Source of the DNA: Sabellastarte sp. h YS-2021
Lineage: Eukaryota > Annelida > Polychaeta > Sabellida > Sabellidae
Direction of reading: 5' to 3'
Length of the DNA: 64,000 nucleotides
Assembly: GCA_964017235.1 (NCBI GenBank)
Contig: OZ024930.1
Span: 154,318,221 to 154,382,220, forward strand
Below, piece by piece: positions 36,701 through 45,080 of the stretch (its first letter is position 1; each line of letters starts with the position of its first letter). Under the pieces are notes generated by a model that was given only the letters and a program-made list of their open reading frames with translations, did not search any database and was not told the DNA's origin. The position numbers were made by a program, and so were the translations under genes.

Positions 36701-39700
36701 CATCATTCATAGTTCAGATTTTATGGGTCCCAGAATGTATAAGGGCATTGCACCATGGTCCTAAACAGTCCAGAAAGGTTGAAAGCAATTATCAGCTAAT
36801 CATTATTATTTTGCCATTAGTATTATTCATGTATCATGTCACAGTAATTGGTACCTTTAATAACCTTTAAAATTCCTACAATCCAGGTGCCTTTCTTAAA
36901 CTTTTTATTTTGAGGTGCAAACTTTGTATTTTTCAGAATTTCTTAGGTGGCAGCTAACCTTACTCATAGATTTTAGACCAAAATGACAATTACAGGTAGA
37001 TGTGAATGTGACATCTCAATTCATGTAGATTTTCATATGTCTGTCGGATTTTATATTTTATGATGAATTTTCTGATTTATATTAGTACAGGCCAAAATAT
37101 AGAAATCTGTATAGTAAACAAGCGGAGCTACATAAACTTTAGAACATATAACAAATGTGAATATTCGCCAATACCATAATCAAATATACAAGTTGTGATC
37201 TTGAAATTCCGTTTCAGCCTTGAAGTCTGGTCGAGGCATGGTGCTACTTTTATGCGACAATCTCTTCAATCTGAACTGCTTTGTTATGTTTAATGGAACG
37301 GGTAAAACCTTGTATATGTTACAGTAAATATGTGAAACCAGTAAATACGCGTATTTATTGAATTGGTCAGTAAATGCATGTATTCCCTGAAAATTTCAGT
37401 AAATATGCATATTTACTGGTGTTTTGGTCCGTATTACATGTAAAATCATCATGAAGACTTTATAGCTTTAATAGTTGAGTTATCTGCTATGTCTTAATCG
37501 ATATTAACAGTTACTTGAAACTTTAAATGTCTTTTGTTATATTATTTTTAGCTTCTGAATCCTCCAAAACTGCTGCAGTCAAAGAACCTTGATGCGAGTG
37601 ATGCTGGGATTGTGAAAGCCGTGTATAAACCTCCTAATCAGAGGTCAAAGGTGAGGAAATAGGCACAGTTTTTCAGTACATGGCTGTTTCTTGGTTACAT
37701 TCAAGTATTTACAATACAGCAGTAACATTAAACATTTCAAAATCATTAATATTTAATTTATTAATGTGTAGAATTGGAGTGTGCATAACCAAAGGATGAT
37801 CTAAAAGCAAATGTAAGTCTATGTAAATATTGAATATTTTATGTACAACAGTAAGTTTATATTGCTGAAACTGTTGTGACCCAGAAAGAATTTTCAGTTT
37901 CACTAGAACTCTTTTAACAGAGTCCACCTTGATCTCTGTAGTTGTCCAGTGTTTCTCTAAATGACACATGCTTGTCCAGTGTCTCTATCACTGATGCTTG
38001 TCCAGTGCCTGTGTGTACTTAATCACCCATGCTTGTCCAGTGTCCAGTCAATGACCAGTGCTTGGCCAATGTCTCTTTTGTTAATTACCCATTCTTGCCT
38101 AAAGTGTCTCTAGTTAATGGCCCATACCTGTCCAACGTCATTCTGGTTAATGACCCATACTTGGCCAGTGTTTGTCTAATTAATCACCCATGCTTGCTTG
38201 TGTCTTTAATAAAACATGCCTGCCCAGTGTCTTTAATCACCCATGCCTGTCTTTAGTTTATGACCCATACTTTTGCAATGTATCTCTAGTTAATGACCCA
38301 TTCTTGCCCGATGTACTCGTAATTATGACCAATACTTGTCAAGTGTCTCTGTAGTTAATGGCCCATGCTTTTCCAATGTATCTTTAGGTAATGACCCATA
38401 CTTGTCCAATGTATCTCTAGATAATGATTCTACTTGTTCAATGTTTATTTAATCACCCCATGCATGTCCAATGTCTGTGTTAATTGTCCACAATTGTCCA
38501 CTGTATATTATTTTGAAAAAGAAATAATTTTTTTCTGGGCTACTCTGAATCTGTAAATACAGATATTCAGTGCTCTGAAATTAACTCATATTGCCTTAAA
38601 ATGCTTATTCCAGAAACCTTTGAGAAGAATTAAGATTGAAGAAATTGGGGACGATGACGAAGCAGAAAAGAGGCGGGAAAAAATGTTGTCTGCTCAAGCC
38701 AAACAGAGTGAGACAAAAAGAAATGTTACTGCCAGGGATAACCAGTTGTTTGATAGATTAACTCAGACTGATGCTAAAGCTAAAGGTAGTAATCAAAGTG
38801 ATCAGACGTCAAAAGACTTCAGTGCCAGAGTAATAGAAGAAATACCGGCACCTGGTGAAAAACTTGAAATTTCAAAGAATGAAAATGAACAAGCAAAAGG
38901 GGTTTCTGGCAGGTCTTCTCATGTTAGCAGCCATCCTGTGGTAAATGGTGATAAGATGGAGTCTAATGTTTGGAAAATTAAAACAGAATGTCCTAAAAAG
39001 GCAGAGGATCCAGAATCAGTGTCACCTAATGTCTCTCCCAGGATCCCACCAGTTCCAACCAGTTCGTACCAATTTCAGGCAGATTGGAAGGTGCTAAAAG
39101 ACACAACTCACAAGTTCTACCAGTATTTTAAGGTATTGTCATGATTTGTACAATTGTTGGGCTATAGTTCAGGTATTTGCATGTGATTTTACACACCTTA
39201 ACCTTGGTTAAATTTATGTATATTATATGCGGTATTTTTTCATAAAACCTGGTTCCATATTCATGGTTGTTTTCATTCCAACAACACCAAATACATGGAA
39301 GTAAGATTGCAATAGACATGAGAATTTTAACCAAATGACAAGTTTAAATCTTTAAATCTATGTTTTTTTTCACTTCAGACTAATAATTATTGTAAGAAAC
39401 TGCAAAAAAAGAAAATGTATTTTGATGATTTGACAATCTTAATGTAGGTATTTGAATGTTAGAAGTATGTGTATATCGTGAAAATTGATGTTTAAATAGT
39501 CATATGTTTTGTTTTTTACAGGAGATTGATCCATCCACTTTTCCAAAACTCTTTGGCCAGTTCTTGGATGCAGATGTTTTAATAAAAATATTTTCAACAC
39601 TGAAAGAATTTTACATTGTGTAAGTATCACAGCATAAACCCCTGTAACTTGATCCTGCTTTTTATAATCTGAGAAACAGAGATGCACAAAGTGGGATCAC

Positions 39701-41050
39701 TAGTACTTGTAAAAGTTTACTGTGCCATGTACTTCCTTGTGTTGTATATTCATAGACTATGTCAAACAATGAATCAAACATTTGCAATATTATCTACTAA
39801 AGTCATAACTGGCCAAATAACAAGTCTGATAAATTGCATCACATGAAATACATTAATATTCTTCTTTGACAAGTGAATTAATGACATATATTATATCTAG
39901 TGTTGTTAACGTAATACCGATATACCGCATTTCATTTTGCTTGGGACTAAAATAGCGACAACCGTTATCAAGTGATAGAAACCGGTATTTATAAATCTTT
40001 CTATTTATCCACAATGCACAGTTCACATTGCTAGACAATATAAGAAATATTGGAAATATTATTAAATATGTCATAAAATACCTTCAAATGGTTAAATATG
40101 ATGTATTTTATAGACGTTCTCTTCTGCATTTACAGTTGTATCTCATGTACGGATGTCTAAATTTTCGACCAAGGCGAATACTAAAACAACGAAATATACC
40201 AGATATTGTTTCGTTTCCACAATCCGGAAACCGGTTTTCATCTATGCAAATGACAGCACCACTAATTATATCTTATGAAGTGAATTCCCTAATAAAATGT
40301 CTACTTGTTACTTCTGTCAATTTTTTTGGTCACGTTTGTGTGCAAAAAATTATCACCAGCCATTGAATTACTGAGCTTTTGACCACCAAACTAAGAAAAC
40401 CGACAATATGCCATATTTAAATGATGTATACAGGTCTGAAATAACAAGGTACACCCTCACTAAATGTTTATGAAGCATTGTACCTATATTTGCAGCAATG
40501 ACATCCAGGTCTACCCAGTGCTTTTGCATCTTTGCAGTGTAAAGAGATTTTCTATGACGGTAATGTTCATGTCTTCAAGTGATAAAGCAGGTATTTTGGA
40601 AATGATTTCCATGAGAACATCTTTAACCCTGTAAAATAGATGTGATATGATTCATATATTTTTATCCTGGATTTATATATCAGTATGGGGGGGCGTTATT
40701 TCACTGCTTTATGGTAATTTTAAAAGTCAGGAGAATGTCGTAAATACTAAGAAATACAGCAATTTCAAGGTCATTTTTGACCCCACAAGGCTCTTATTTT
40801 TTGTTTGGCTATCAGATTCTGGAGTTTTGTCTGCAAGCATACAGTTGAAAGTTGAGTCTAGTAATAAATATGAGCTGTCTGGTTTTTATGGTTTAACTGT
40901 GATGAATTGGAGATAACTTAAGATTCATTTTTCTGCACAGTTCTTGATCTTTTTTTTTCAGTTTTAAGAAGTCTGTTTGAACACATGCAACAGAAACAAG
41001 AAGTTGAAAAAGAAGAACTCAAAAAGCTTAAAGTGACTTATGGACTTTAG
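8743..41050 (+). CDS. RPAP3: RPAP3, RNA polymerase II-associated protein 3 (ten exons)
   Basis: Coding exons: 8743-8898, 12134-12274, 17064-17180, 32827-32954, 33795-33987, 37552-37650, 38614-39132, 39522-39619, 40496-40590, 40962-41050. Every intron is GT-AG, phases agree throughout, and the sum is 1635 bases (544 residues plus TAG). The family is an HSP90 co-chaperone scaffold of the R2TP complex, acting in assembly of RNA polymerase II, snoRNPs and PIKK kinases. The N-terminus (DFLKDLDSWEADIKQKD) matches RPAP3. Residues about 130-245 form a TPR domain with carboxylate-clamp residues (KEQGN, ANRAM, KALHRR). Residues about 430-525 are the RPAP3 C-terminal helical domain. Only one TPR domain is encoded, whereas vertebrate RPAP3 has two. 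The intron between exons 3 and 4 is 15.6 kb and repeat-filled. Confidence 0.95.
9199..11464. mobile_element. Non-autonomous DNA transposon with perfect 21-bp inverted ends (in RPAP3 intron 1)
   Basis: Positions 9199-9219 (ending GGAGTTCCG) are the exact reverse complement of 11444-11464 (starting CGGAACTCC). Beyond these 21 bp the arms share only patches (TGTTTACAAACG on the left, GTTTGTTTATCC on the right). The interior is AT-rich with no transposase frame, so the element would need an enzyme from elsewhere. The end sequence ATAAGCCTTAT is itself palindromic, which makes the target duplication ambiguous; a TA duplication is possible. Confidence 0.8.
12134..12274 (+). CDS. RPAP3: RPAP3 exon 2 (residues 53-99)
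   Basis: Acceptor ...GTGCAG|AACCTT and donor GTG|GTAGGT, both phase 0. It begins NLPPVRN, as in other RPAP3 proteins, carries a Lys/Arg block (KKRKKKKKK) that may be a nuclear localisation signal, and ends with the conserved INAYDFRAWDKYDV. Confidence 0.93.
12356..14060 (+). mobile_element. Diverged copy of the TATATCCCC-hairpin repeat family (RPAP3 intron 2)
   Basis: The 5' end repeats the start of the elements at 21679 and 27159: TATATCCCCAGAC, a short loop, then GGGATATATTGG and the shared GATTCAGGTC. The body is homologous in order (ATTTCCTTGTG, GATCCCTAT and GTGACCCTTTTAAGACAT phrases) but clearly more diverged. The GCC run of the other copies is here only GTCGCCACC. A 13140-13420 segment contains extra sequence. 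No coding capacity is visible. Confidence 0.75.
14100..15130 (+). repeat. 146-bp tandem repeat, about seven units
   Basis: Each unit carries CTTGTCCGGGCTATATCTC, a GGAAGTTGATACTTGGTAGG phrase, AGGTGTGCAACGTCATGG and TGACCTTGATTTGACC. The first phrase recurs at about 14141, 14287, 14434, 14571, 14717, 14863 and 15010. A short unit between the third and fourth lacks part of the TTTGACC block. Diverged antisense relatives lie at 41525-41960 and 43330-43770. Confidence 0.85.
15590..15800 (+). repeat. Second fragment of the TATATCCCC family body
   Basis: Phrases such as TTAATGATGTTATGGCTATC and a following TTTTTATCCCTATGCTCACTG match both 13970-14055 and the 3' part of the elements near 23770-23870 and 29215-29310. 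The stretch looks like the remainder of the 12356 element after the 146-bp array was inserted or expanded. Confidence 0.6.
15885..16610 (+). mobile_element. 169-bp-family repeat block ending in a hairpin plus CTAGT
   Basis: It opens with repeated 'tagctatctgagtaatagct'-like phrases. Units carrying ATGGCGGCCATTTTGAATTT follow at 16223 and 16391 (168 apart), the same family as 18170-19120. The right end holds a stem ACGCAT/ATGCGT (16583-16588 with 16593-16598) about 8 bases before CTAGT at 16606-16610. A 3' stem-loop just before CTAG is the terminal design of Helitron-class elements, but I see no matching 5' end. Confidence 0.55.
17064..17180 (+). CDS. RPAP3: RPAP3 exon 3 (residues 100-138)
   Basis: Acceptor GGTAG|GATTCA and donor CAG|GTTTAA, phase 0. 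It encodes a Glu/Asp-rich linker leading into the first TPR helix (LLANQHKEQ). The acceptor at 17063 was chosen because the next AG, at 17069-17070, would break the frame. Confidence 0.88.
17800..17850 (+). repeat. GC-rich 'ccg gcc/cgg ctc' simple repeat
   Basis: A short run of GGCTCCG and GCCGGCCCC units immediately inside the left hairpin at 17762. It is much more GC-rich than its surroundings, as is the GCC run inside the elements at 21679 and 27159. Confidence 0.6.
18170..19120 (+). repeat. 169-bp tandem repeat, five to six units
   Basis: ATGGCGGCC recurs at 18302, 18471, 18640, 18809 and 18977 (spacing 169, 169, 169, 168). Each unit has TATATCTCGAAAACCGTGC, TAGATAGAGCGATTTCGACG and GGGTATCTCTGC phrases. 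Short frames such as 18446-18688 and 18743-19156 are translations of the repeat, not genes. Related units lie at 16100-16540 and 30590-30880. Confidence 0.92.
19116..21678 (+). repeat. 133-bp satellite array A, about 19 units
   Basis: The phrase AGAGCTTTCAC recurs every 133 bases (for example 19252, 19385, 19518). Units contain GAAGTTTCAGACCCATAGC, ACTCACCTACTCAAAATGAG and AAAAGTATTGCAGATAG. A higher-order pattern is present: a block containing a unit with the GGTG deletion (TTTCACTTGAAG) recurs at about 20180-20480 and 20830-21130. The array is interrupted at 21679 by a nested element. Confidence 0.95.
21726..21775 (+). repeat. (GCC)n trinucleotide run, about 50 bp
   Basis: Pure GCC/CGC triplets lie 20 bases after the 5' hairpin of copy 1. 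The same site in copy 2 (27206-27231) has only about 26 bp, and in the old copy at 12356 it is GTCGCCACC. The run is therefore expanding and variable between otherwise near-identical copies. Confidence 0.95.
24165..24616 (+). pseudogene. 3' end of a non-LTR retrotransposon, present only in copy 1
   Basis: This 452-bp block is absent from the corresponding place in copy 2 (junction 29603/29604). It encodes RTCKLCKKDVEDEIHFVCVC followed by P, the Cys-rich C-terminal tail typical of many non-LTR RT proteins (C-x2-C ... EDE-x-HF ... CP). It ends in an AATAAACTAATAAACTAAAC short tandem tail, as LINE 3' ends often do. It is either a 5'-truncated LINE insertion after duplication or a deletion in copy 2. 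No clear target duplication is seen. Confidence 0.75.
25432..27158 (+). repeat. 133-bp satellite array B, about 13 units
   Basis: Same 133-bp unit and same variant order as the last kilobase of array A. For example, the unit with CTTTTTGGAGAGC and AAATGCAAATTATC appears near 20700 and again near 25785. A three-unit block is repeated at the start (25432-25770) and end (26758-27158) of this array. Together with the neighbouring elements this shows a duplication unit of roughly 5.1-5.5 kb. Confidence 0.93.
27159..30411 (+). mobile_element. Satellite-embedded element, copy 2
   Basis: Nearly identical to copy 1 from the same TATATCCCC hairpin start to the same CCCAATCTAGT end, including a shared chance frame of 91 codons at 22599 and 28049. 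Differences are a shorter GCC run, absence of the 452-bp LINE piece, and scattered substitutions and small indels (for example 27793, 29341). Flanks are ATAATTAT on the left and TCACC on the right, which rejoin into a normal satellite unit. Confidence 0.75.
27206..27231 (+). repeat. (GCC)n trinucleotide run, about 26 bp
   Basis: Counterpart of the run at 21726-21775 and about half its length. Confidence 0.95.
30412..30890 (+). repeat. Satellite remnant followed by degenerate 169-bp-family units
   Basis: A single 133-bp satellite unit (30412-30510) is followed by two or three degenerate units with ATGGTGGCCATTTTGAATTT and TATATCTCGAAAACTGTGC phrases (30600-30880). This is the mirror of the left side, where 169-bp units precede the satellite. 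Confidence 0.8.
31253..32268. mobile_element. 1-kb inverted-repeat element packed with AGAAAGTCCAAT motifs (RPAP3 intron 3)
   Basis: The left end TATATGTTGTGTCAGAAAG (31253 on) and the reverse complement of the right end (32268 back) match over about 26 bp with one mismatch. The motif AGAAAGTCC or its complement GGACTTTCT occurs about a dozen times inside, often back to back as AGTCCAATTGGACTTTCTGA (for example 31308, 32193). Several strong palindromes result. No coding frame. Fits a MITE with subterminal repeats; a TA target duplication is possible. Confidence 0.75.
31866..31880 (+). repeat. Poly-G run of 15
   Basis: Fifteen consecutive G residues lie near the middle of the 1-kb inverted-repeat element. 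Such runs are also error-prone in assembly. Confidence 0.95.
32827..32954 (+). CDS. RPAP3: RPAP3 exon 4 (residues 139-181), TPR
   Basis: Acceptor CTTAG|GGTAAC and consensus donor GAG|GTGAGT, leaving two bases of a split Arg codon. It holds the first TPR hairpin (GNTKLKEGDYIQA) and the ILPANRAMALLKL helix with a clamp Asn. Confidence 0.95.
33100..33540 (+). repeat. Degenerate roughly 130-bp AT-rich tandem repeat (RPAP3 intron 4)
   Basis: Three loose copies of ACTTATTAAATTGA, ATATCTCTCAAATA and AATTTGGTTAAATATC phrases follow one another before exon 5. Divergence is high and the period is irregular. Confidence 0.5.
33795..33987 (+). CDS. RPAP3: RPAP3 exon 5 (residues 181-245), TPR
   Basis: Acceptor CACTAG|GTATGC completes the split Arg codon; donor GAAG|GTATTG is phase 0. 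It encodes the second and third TPR motifs and the capping helix (NKQAKSELDKVEK), with clamp Lys and Arg in VKALHRRG. Confidence 0.95.
34700..35095 (+). repeat. Roughly 128-bp tandem repeat, left block (RPAP3 intron 5)
   Basis: About three units with TCATGGGCTGGGAATCTT, GGTCAGATTTGACCTTGG, CTCCTTCAAGGTCAAA and TTATTATTGGTCCTAGAGG. The same units resume at 36100-36450 after a one-kilobase interruption that starts with a hairpin. Short frames around 34652-35255 are repeat translations. Confidence 0.8.
35119..36095 (+). mobile_element. Hairpin-led insert splitting the 128-bp repeat
   Basis: It begins with ATCTCCC (35121-35127), a GC-rich loop, and GGGAGAT (35147-35153), resembling the hairpin starts at 17762 and 21679. 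The body holds two or three units with ACAAGATAAGATGGCATATAG-like, TGAGTAATAGCTA and TTTGATAACCTGTCA-like phrases at about 35460, 35780 and 36070. No coding frame. The right end is not defined. Confidence 0.5.
36100..36460 (+). repeat. Roughly 128-bp tandem repeat, right block
   Basis: Continuation of the 34700-35095 array, two to three units. The phrase TCATGGGCTGGGAATCTTCT appears near 36253 and 36382. Confidence 0.8.
37552..37650 (+). CDS. RPAP3: RPAP3 exon 6 (residues 246-278)
   Basis: Acceptor TTTTTAG|CTTCTG and donor AAG|GTGAGG, both phase 0. It encodes 33 residues of linker (LLNPPKLLQS, AVYKPPNQRSK) between the TPR and the disordered middle region. Confidence 0.9.
37960..38500 (+). 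repeat. Minisatellite with TTAATGACCCATACTTG units (RPAP3 intron 6)
   Basis: About a dozen loose units of roughly 40 bases, each with a form of GCTTGTCCAGTGTCTCTAG followed by TTAATGACCCATGC. Divergence is high. It ends about 110 bases before exon 7. Confidence 0.85.
38614..39132 (+). CDS. RPAP3: RPAP3 exon 7 (residues 279-451)
   Basis: Acceptor TTCCAG|AAACCT and donor AAG|GTATTG, phase 0. This largest exon starts with KPLRRIKIEEIG, typical of the family after the TPR, then a low-complexity charged linker, and ends by entering the C-terminal domain (SYQFQADWKVLKD). Confidence 0.95.
39522..39619 (+). CDS. RPAP3: RPAP3 exon 8 (residues 452-484)
   Basis: Acceptor TTTACAG|GAGATT and consensus donor TTGT|GTAAGT, leaving two bases of a Val codon. 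It encodes EIDPSTFPKLFGQFL and DADVLIKIFSTLKEFYI, core helices of the RPAP3 C-terminal domain. Confidence 0.95.
40496..40590 (+). CDS. RPAP3: RPAP3 exon 9 (residues 484-516)
   Basis: Acceptor TTTGCAG|CAATGA completes the Val codon; donor GCAG|GTATTT leaves one base. It encodes LLHLCSVKRFSMTVMFMSS, matching the family's LKRFxMxVMFMS helix. The frame is too short to be seen as an independent ORF and was found by phase and homology. Confidence 0.93.
40962..41050 (+). CDS. RPAP3: RPAP3 exon 10 and stop (residues 516-544)
   Basis: Acceptor TTTTTTTCAG|TTTTAAG after a strong pyrimidine tract. It encodes VLRSLFEHM and a Lys/Glu-rich end ELKKLKVTYGL, then TAG at 41048-41050. Candidate polyadenylation signals AATAAA lie at 41501 and 42075. 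Confidence 0.93.
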
Positions 41051-41524
41051 TTGAAATCTCAATAATCCTTGGTGATAAATTCTTTGATAACTGTGATAAG
41101 AACATGCCTGGTTTGCAGAATGATTTGCCGTCATTGAAGTATTTTATTGAACGTACAGTTTATTTGAAGTAGTGATTGTAAAGTCCACTGTTTGTGTGAG
41201 TGTGATATTGGCAGTAATCACAAAAAGAGAGTATCATAACACAATTTATCAGGATTGTCCTGTTGATAACGTGGTACAAATGTACATATTGTGGGGGCAA
41301 AGTAAGATTTGTTTTCTTACAAGAGTAAGATTTATACATATGTTGACTATAAAGTTAGAGGTCAGCAAGTGCACAAGATGAAAATTCGGATAAAAACATT
41401 TTTAAAACGGGTTTAAGTGTTCTCAAGGATGCTATACTTCAAATTTTCTTGTAAGTTTTTAAATTTCGTCAAAACATGTGAAACATCTTTTAACAGTACA
41501 AATAAAAGCTTTTACACAAGTACA

Positions 41525-41960
41525 GTCAAGGTCAAAATGTCAAGGGTAATAAAAAGTCAAGTCGTGGTAACAGCTACACCCGCAACCAATCTCCCTGACT
41601 AATTTTGTACTTTCTACACCTTTCGGCTTCTTAGATATGGCTTGGGCAAGATTTTAAGTGTCAAAATCACTGTGGCTAGGTCAAATTAAGGTTATACCAC
41701 AATGTTGGACATCTACACCTGTAACCAATATCCCTATTAACTATGAACTTCCGATACCTTATAGTCTTTAAGATATGGCCACACCCTGACATGGGACACC
41801 TGCACCCTCAAATGAGTGTGCCTACCAAGTATGAATTTTCTATATCTTACAGTTTCTGCGATATGGCCTGGATAAGATTTTAGAGGTCAAGGTCACAGTG
41901 ATAAGGTTAAATCAAGCTCACACCATGACACTGGACACCTGTACCCCAAACCTTTGATCA
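41525..41960 (-). repeat. Antisense, diverged copies of the 146-bp repeat
   Basis: Read on the minus strand, it repeats the order of the 14100-15130 array: a 'ggtgcaggtgt' phrase, TGTCATGGTGTGAGCTTGAT, GACCTTGACCTCTAAAATC, TTATCCAGGCCATATC and ATACTTGGTAGGCAC. About three units with different decay. Confidence 0.75.
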
Positions 41961-42617
41961 AATTGTTCAATCACATTTATGGACTATAAATGAAACTTTA
42001 AACTACATTTTAGGCACTTTTGATTGTATTTCCAAAGGAGACCTCTTCATTTTCTCCTATGTAGGACCACAGTAAATAAAGTGCATACTGATAAAACTGA
42101 AATAGTAAAGATGACAGTTAGTGAAATATATAAACATGTTTTAGAAAAAAAAAGAGAAACTTTACAACCCCATTTTGACTGGTGAGAGGTGGGGGTTCTA
42201 TGTTTTTGTTGTTGTTTTTTTTAATCCCAGGCCATGATTTGCTTTAACCTTTCAAGACATTGCAAAACTCTAATCACAATAACAAAAGAAATATTAAACA
42301 ATAACTGAAAAGGTAAGCTATTTGGTGTTACAAGATTGACCTGTAAATAAAAGAAGAGTGCAAAAAGTTAAATCACTAGGTCTGAATAGTCCTACAGAAT
42401 AACTCAATAACTCATAAAGTTTTACAGGATTCCAGGCAATATTTGTACAAGTACACTGCAAAATACAAGAAAATAAGGTTGCGGGAGGGGGGTGATGTAA
42501 AATTGCAGGGGATATTTTTAATCCCAGGCCATGGTTTTCTATTACCCCCCAGTACATTCCAAAGTTCTGAAAGACGCCCAGTTTGGCTGATTTTAAGGTC
42601 CAATGGTCATTTTGATG

Positions 42618-42842
42618 GAGTAAGAAATCTAAAATTCGCCACATATCTGAAATTCGCCACAGGTGAAAATACTAATAAAATAAATGAATTGTGGTGAGAT
42701 TTGTTGACTGCATAGTAAATTAAGGCTTTTTGAACTGAAAAATACCAATTTTTAGACAAAAACATCATTTTCTTCATAAAATTAACTAAGGTTTTAGAGG
42801 TGGCGAATTTCAGATTCCTGGCGAATTTTAGATTTCTTACTC
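42618..42842. mobile_element. 225-bp MITE with roughly 42-bp inverted ends
   Basis: GAGTAAGAAATCTAAAATTC at 42618 is exactly inverted at the right end (ending 42842). Both arms continue into a second AAATTCGCCAC / GTGGCGAATTT block. The centre is AT-rich and non-coding. The target duplication is unclear. It lies downstream of RPAP3. Confidence 0.85.
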
Positions 42843-43329
42843 TATGAGAAAATGCTTGCCAAATTTGTGTCACCTATAGGTTGTAGTCTCTGAGAAAATC
42901 AAGTGAAAAGAACAACAACAAAATGTTTTTGGTAAAGCAACCTTGATCAAGATCCAACGCAAAATTTATATCTATCAAAATACTTTCCATGCCTATAGAT
43001 GATAAATGCGAAAAATAGAATCAGCCTGGGGAAAAAGCATTGGACACCATGAGATACAGAAGAGGTGAAACAGAATAAAGGGAGGGGGGGGGTCGTTTAG
43101 AGCAGACAGTGCAAGTAGTTCTGGAAAGATGCAGGATAAATAAGAGAGCTAGAAAATGTATCCACAAAGTATTAAATGTGACAATTCAATAGCCAAATCA
43201 CAGCACTCAGTGATACGTGAAAGTCGTGAAGCTAAAATGTATTAACTAGAGTATAGCTGTCAATGGAAAAAGCAAGATTTGGTAACTACATCAGTTGCAG
43301 AAATGTAGATATCTTTGTAATAGAAGTAA

Positions 43330-43770
43330 TCACTCTTGCAGAGGCAAGGTCAAAAGTCACAACAAGGTCACAATATGACATTGTATATCTTCTAAAACCT
43401 CCAACAAATATGCCGAGTAACAATTTCTTGGACCTAATTGTTCTGAGATATAGTCCAGAAAAAAATATTAAAGGTCAAGATCACTACAGCAAGGTCAAAT
43501 GAAGGTGATGCCATCATGTTGCACATTTCAACCTCCTACCAATGTGAATGACAAATAACAATCCTCTTCGGATCATCCCTGTCTACCCTTTACAGTTTCT
43601 GAGACATAACTCGGATAAGATCAAGGTCACTATGTCAAAGGTTAAATCAAGCTCACACCATGTTGCACACCTACATCACCCAAACAATGTCCCTACCAAA
43701 TCTGAACTTCCTGTAACTCAATATTTCTGAGATACAGCTATGCCAAGATTTTAGTCACCACCCACCCACG
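43330..43770 (-). repeat. Second antisense block of the 146-bp repeat family
   Basis: Minus-strand phrases match the 14100 array (AGGTCAAGATCAC / TGACCTTG, CACACCATGTTGCAC, TTTCTGAGATACAGC in plus orientation). About three degenerate units, separated from the 41525 block by the MITE and unique sequence. Confidence 0.7.
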
Positions 43771-44189
43771 TGCCTGCCCAGCTGGATGGCAAGGATGAAA
43801 ATATCTGCAGGCTGTGGGGTAAAGACACTATAAATTTGGTGAAATATCTCACAATTAAAATGAAGTTTACTTGCTTTGTCATGTATCTCGGAAAAGCTAG
43901 TTTCAGTCAACATCCAAGTGTGACGCGTGTACACCTGCAGTTAAGTTTCATCATATCTTTAACTAATATAAGTAGTATATATCGAGTGTATATCGAGTCG
44001 AGTTTCCCATCAATCATGTCACTTTTTGACAGCTGTGCAGCTGCCTGGGGCAGATGTTAGATTGATGGTTAGATAGGGGAGGGTCGATACTAGCTCTATA
44101 CAGGTTATTGGGCTCTATACAGGTTCTTGAGACTGGCTCAATGGGGACTTTTGTTTTACTTTGATAGTTTATAGCTATTACTCAGATGA

Positions 44190-44945
44190 ATCATCACACA
44201 GCTGTGCTTTTTAATGGGCAAGCTCTTTGTCTGATTTTTTATGGGGTTAGCACAGCTGTGTTTAATGGGGCTTTGTCTGCTAGCTCCAAGCTTTGTTTTA
44301 ATGGGGCTTTGTCTGCTAGATCTCGTGGCATTGTCAAATCAGCTGTGTTTAATGGGGGTTATGTCTGCTTAATGGCAGTGTGTGCTTTTTAATGGGCAAG
44401 CTCTTTGTCTGATTTTAATGGGGGGATAGCACAGCTGTGTTTAATGGGGCTTTGTCTGCTAGCCCAAGCTTTGTTTTAATGGGGCTTTGTCTGCTAGATC
44501 TCGTGGCAGGGTTAGAACTGTTTTAATGGAACCTTTGTCTGCTACAAATGTTTAATGGGGCTTTGTCTGCTAGCCAAATTTTTAATGGGGCTTTGTCTGC
44601 TGGCCATGCTTTGTTTAATGGCTAGCACAGCTGTGTTTAATGGGGCTTTGTCTGCTAGCCAATCTTTTAAATGGGGCTTTGTCTGCTACCCATACTAGTT
44701 CAAAGCTGTGGCTTTGTCTGCTAGCCAATCTTTTAAATGGGGCTTTGTCTGCTACCCATACTAGTTCACAGCTGTGGTTTTTTTAATGGAACTTTAATGG
44801 GGCTTTGTCTGCTGGCCATGCTTTGTTGTTTAATGGCTAGCACAGCTGTTTTTAATGGGGCTTTGTCTGCTAGGCCAAGCTTTGTTTTAATGGGGCTTTG
44901 CTAGCCAAATTTTTTAATGGGGCTTTATCTTCTAGCCTACTGCAT
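44190..44945 (+). repeat. Minisatellite with TTAATGGGGCTTTGTCTGCT units
   Basis: Roughly twenty copies of TTTAATGGGGCTTTGTCTGC joined by variable linkers (TAGCCAA, TAGCCCAAGC, AGCACAGCTGTG). Longer blocks repeat as higher-order units, for example 44640-44700 and 44705-44770. It ends about 70 bases before the first Polinton-associated motif, so it may mark the host side of the Polinton insertion. Confidence 0.88.
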
Positions 44946-45010
44946 CATATTACTACTGAAAACTGCTCTCCCAACCATCATGCTAAACACAGCTAGCCAC
45001 ATTTGAGGTC

Positions 45011-45080
45011 TATTGAAAATCTCCATTCCCAATTAAAATAAACGTGAAATTTCGGACCCCAGGATAAGCACTCGAACGCA
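45011..45080 (+). repeat. Element-wide motif, copy A1 (left edge of Polinton)
   Basis: Plus-orientation copy (TATTGAAAATCTCCATTCCC, AATTAAAATAAACGTGAAAT) lying 900 bases before the first gene. It is the leftmost copy and the best available marker for the element's left side. Confidence 0.85.

Noticed and set aside
39900-40370. Possible transposon in RPAP3 intron 8 (ACCGATATACCG and CGGAAACCGG phrases)
   Set aside because: I could not match inverted ends or a target duplication, and the 112-codon frame at 40028 is not protein-like.
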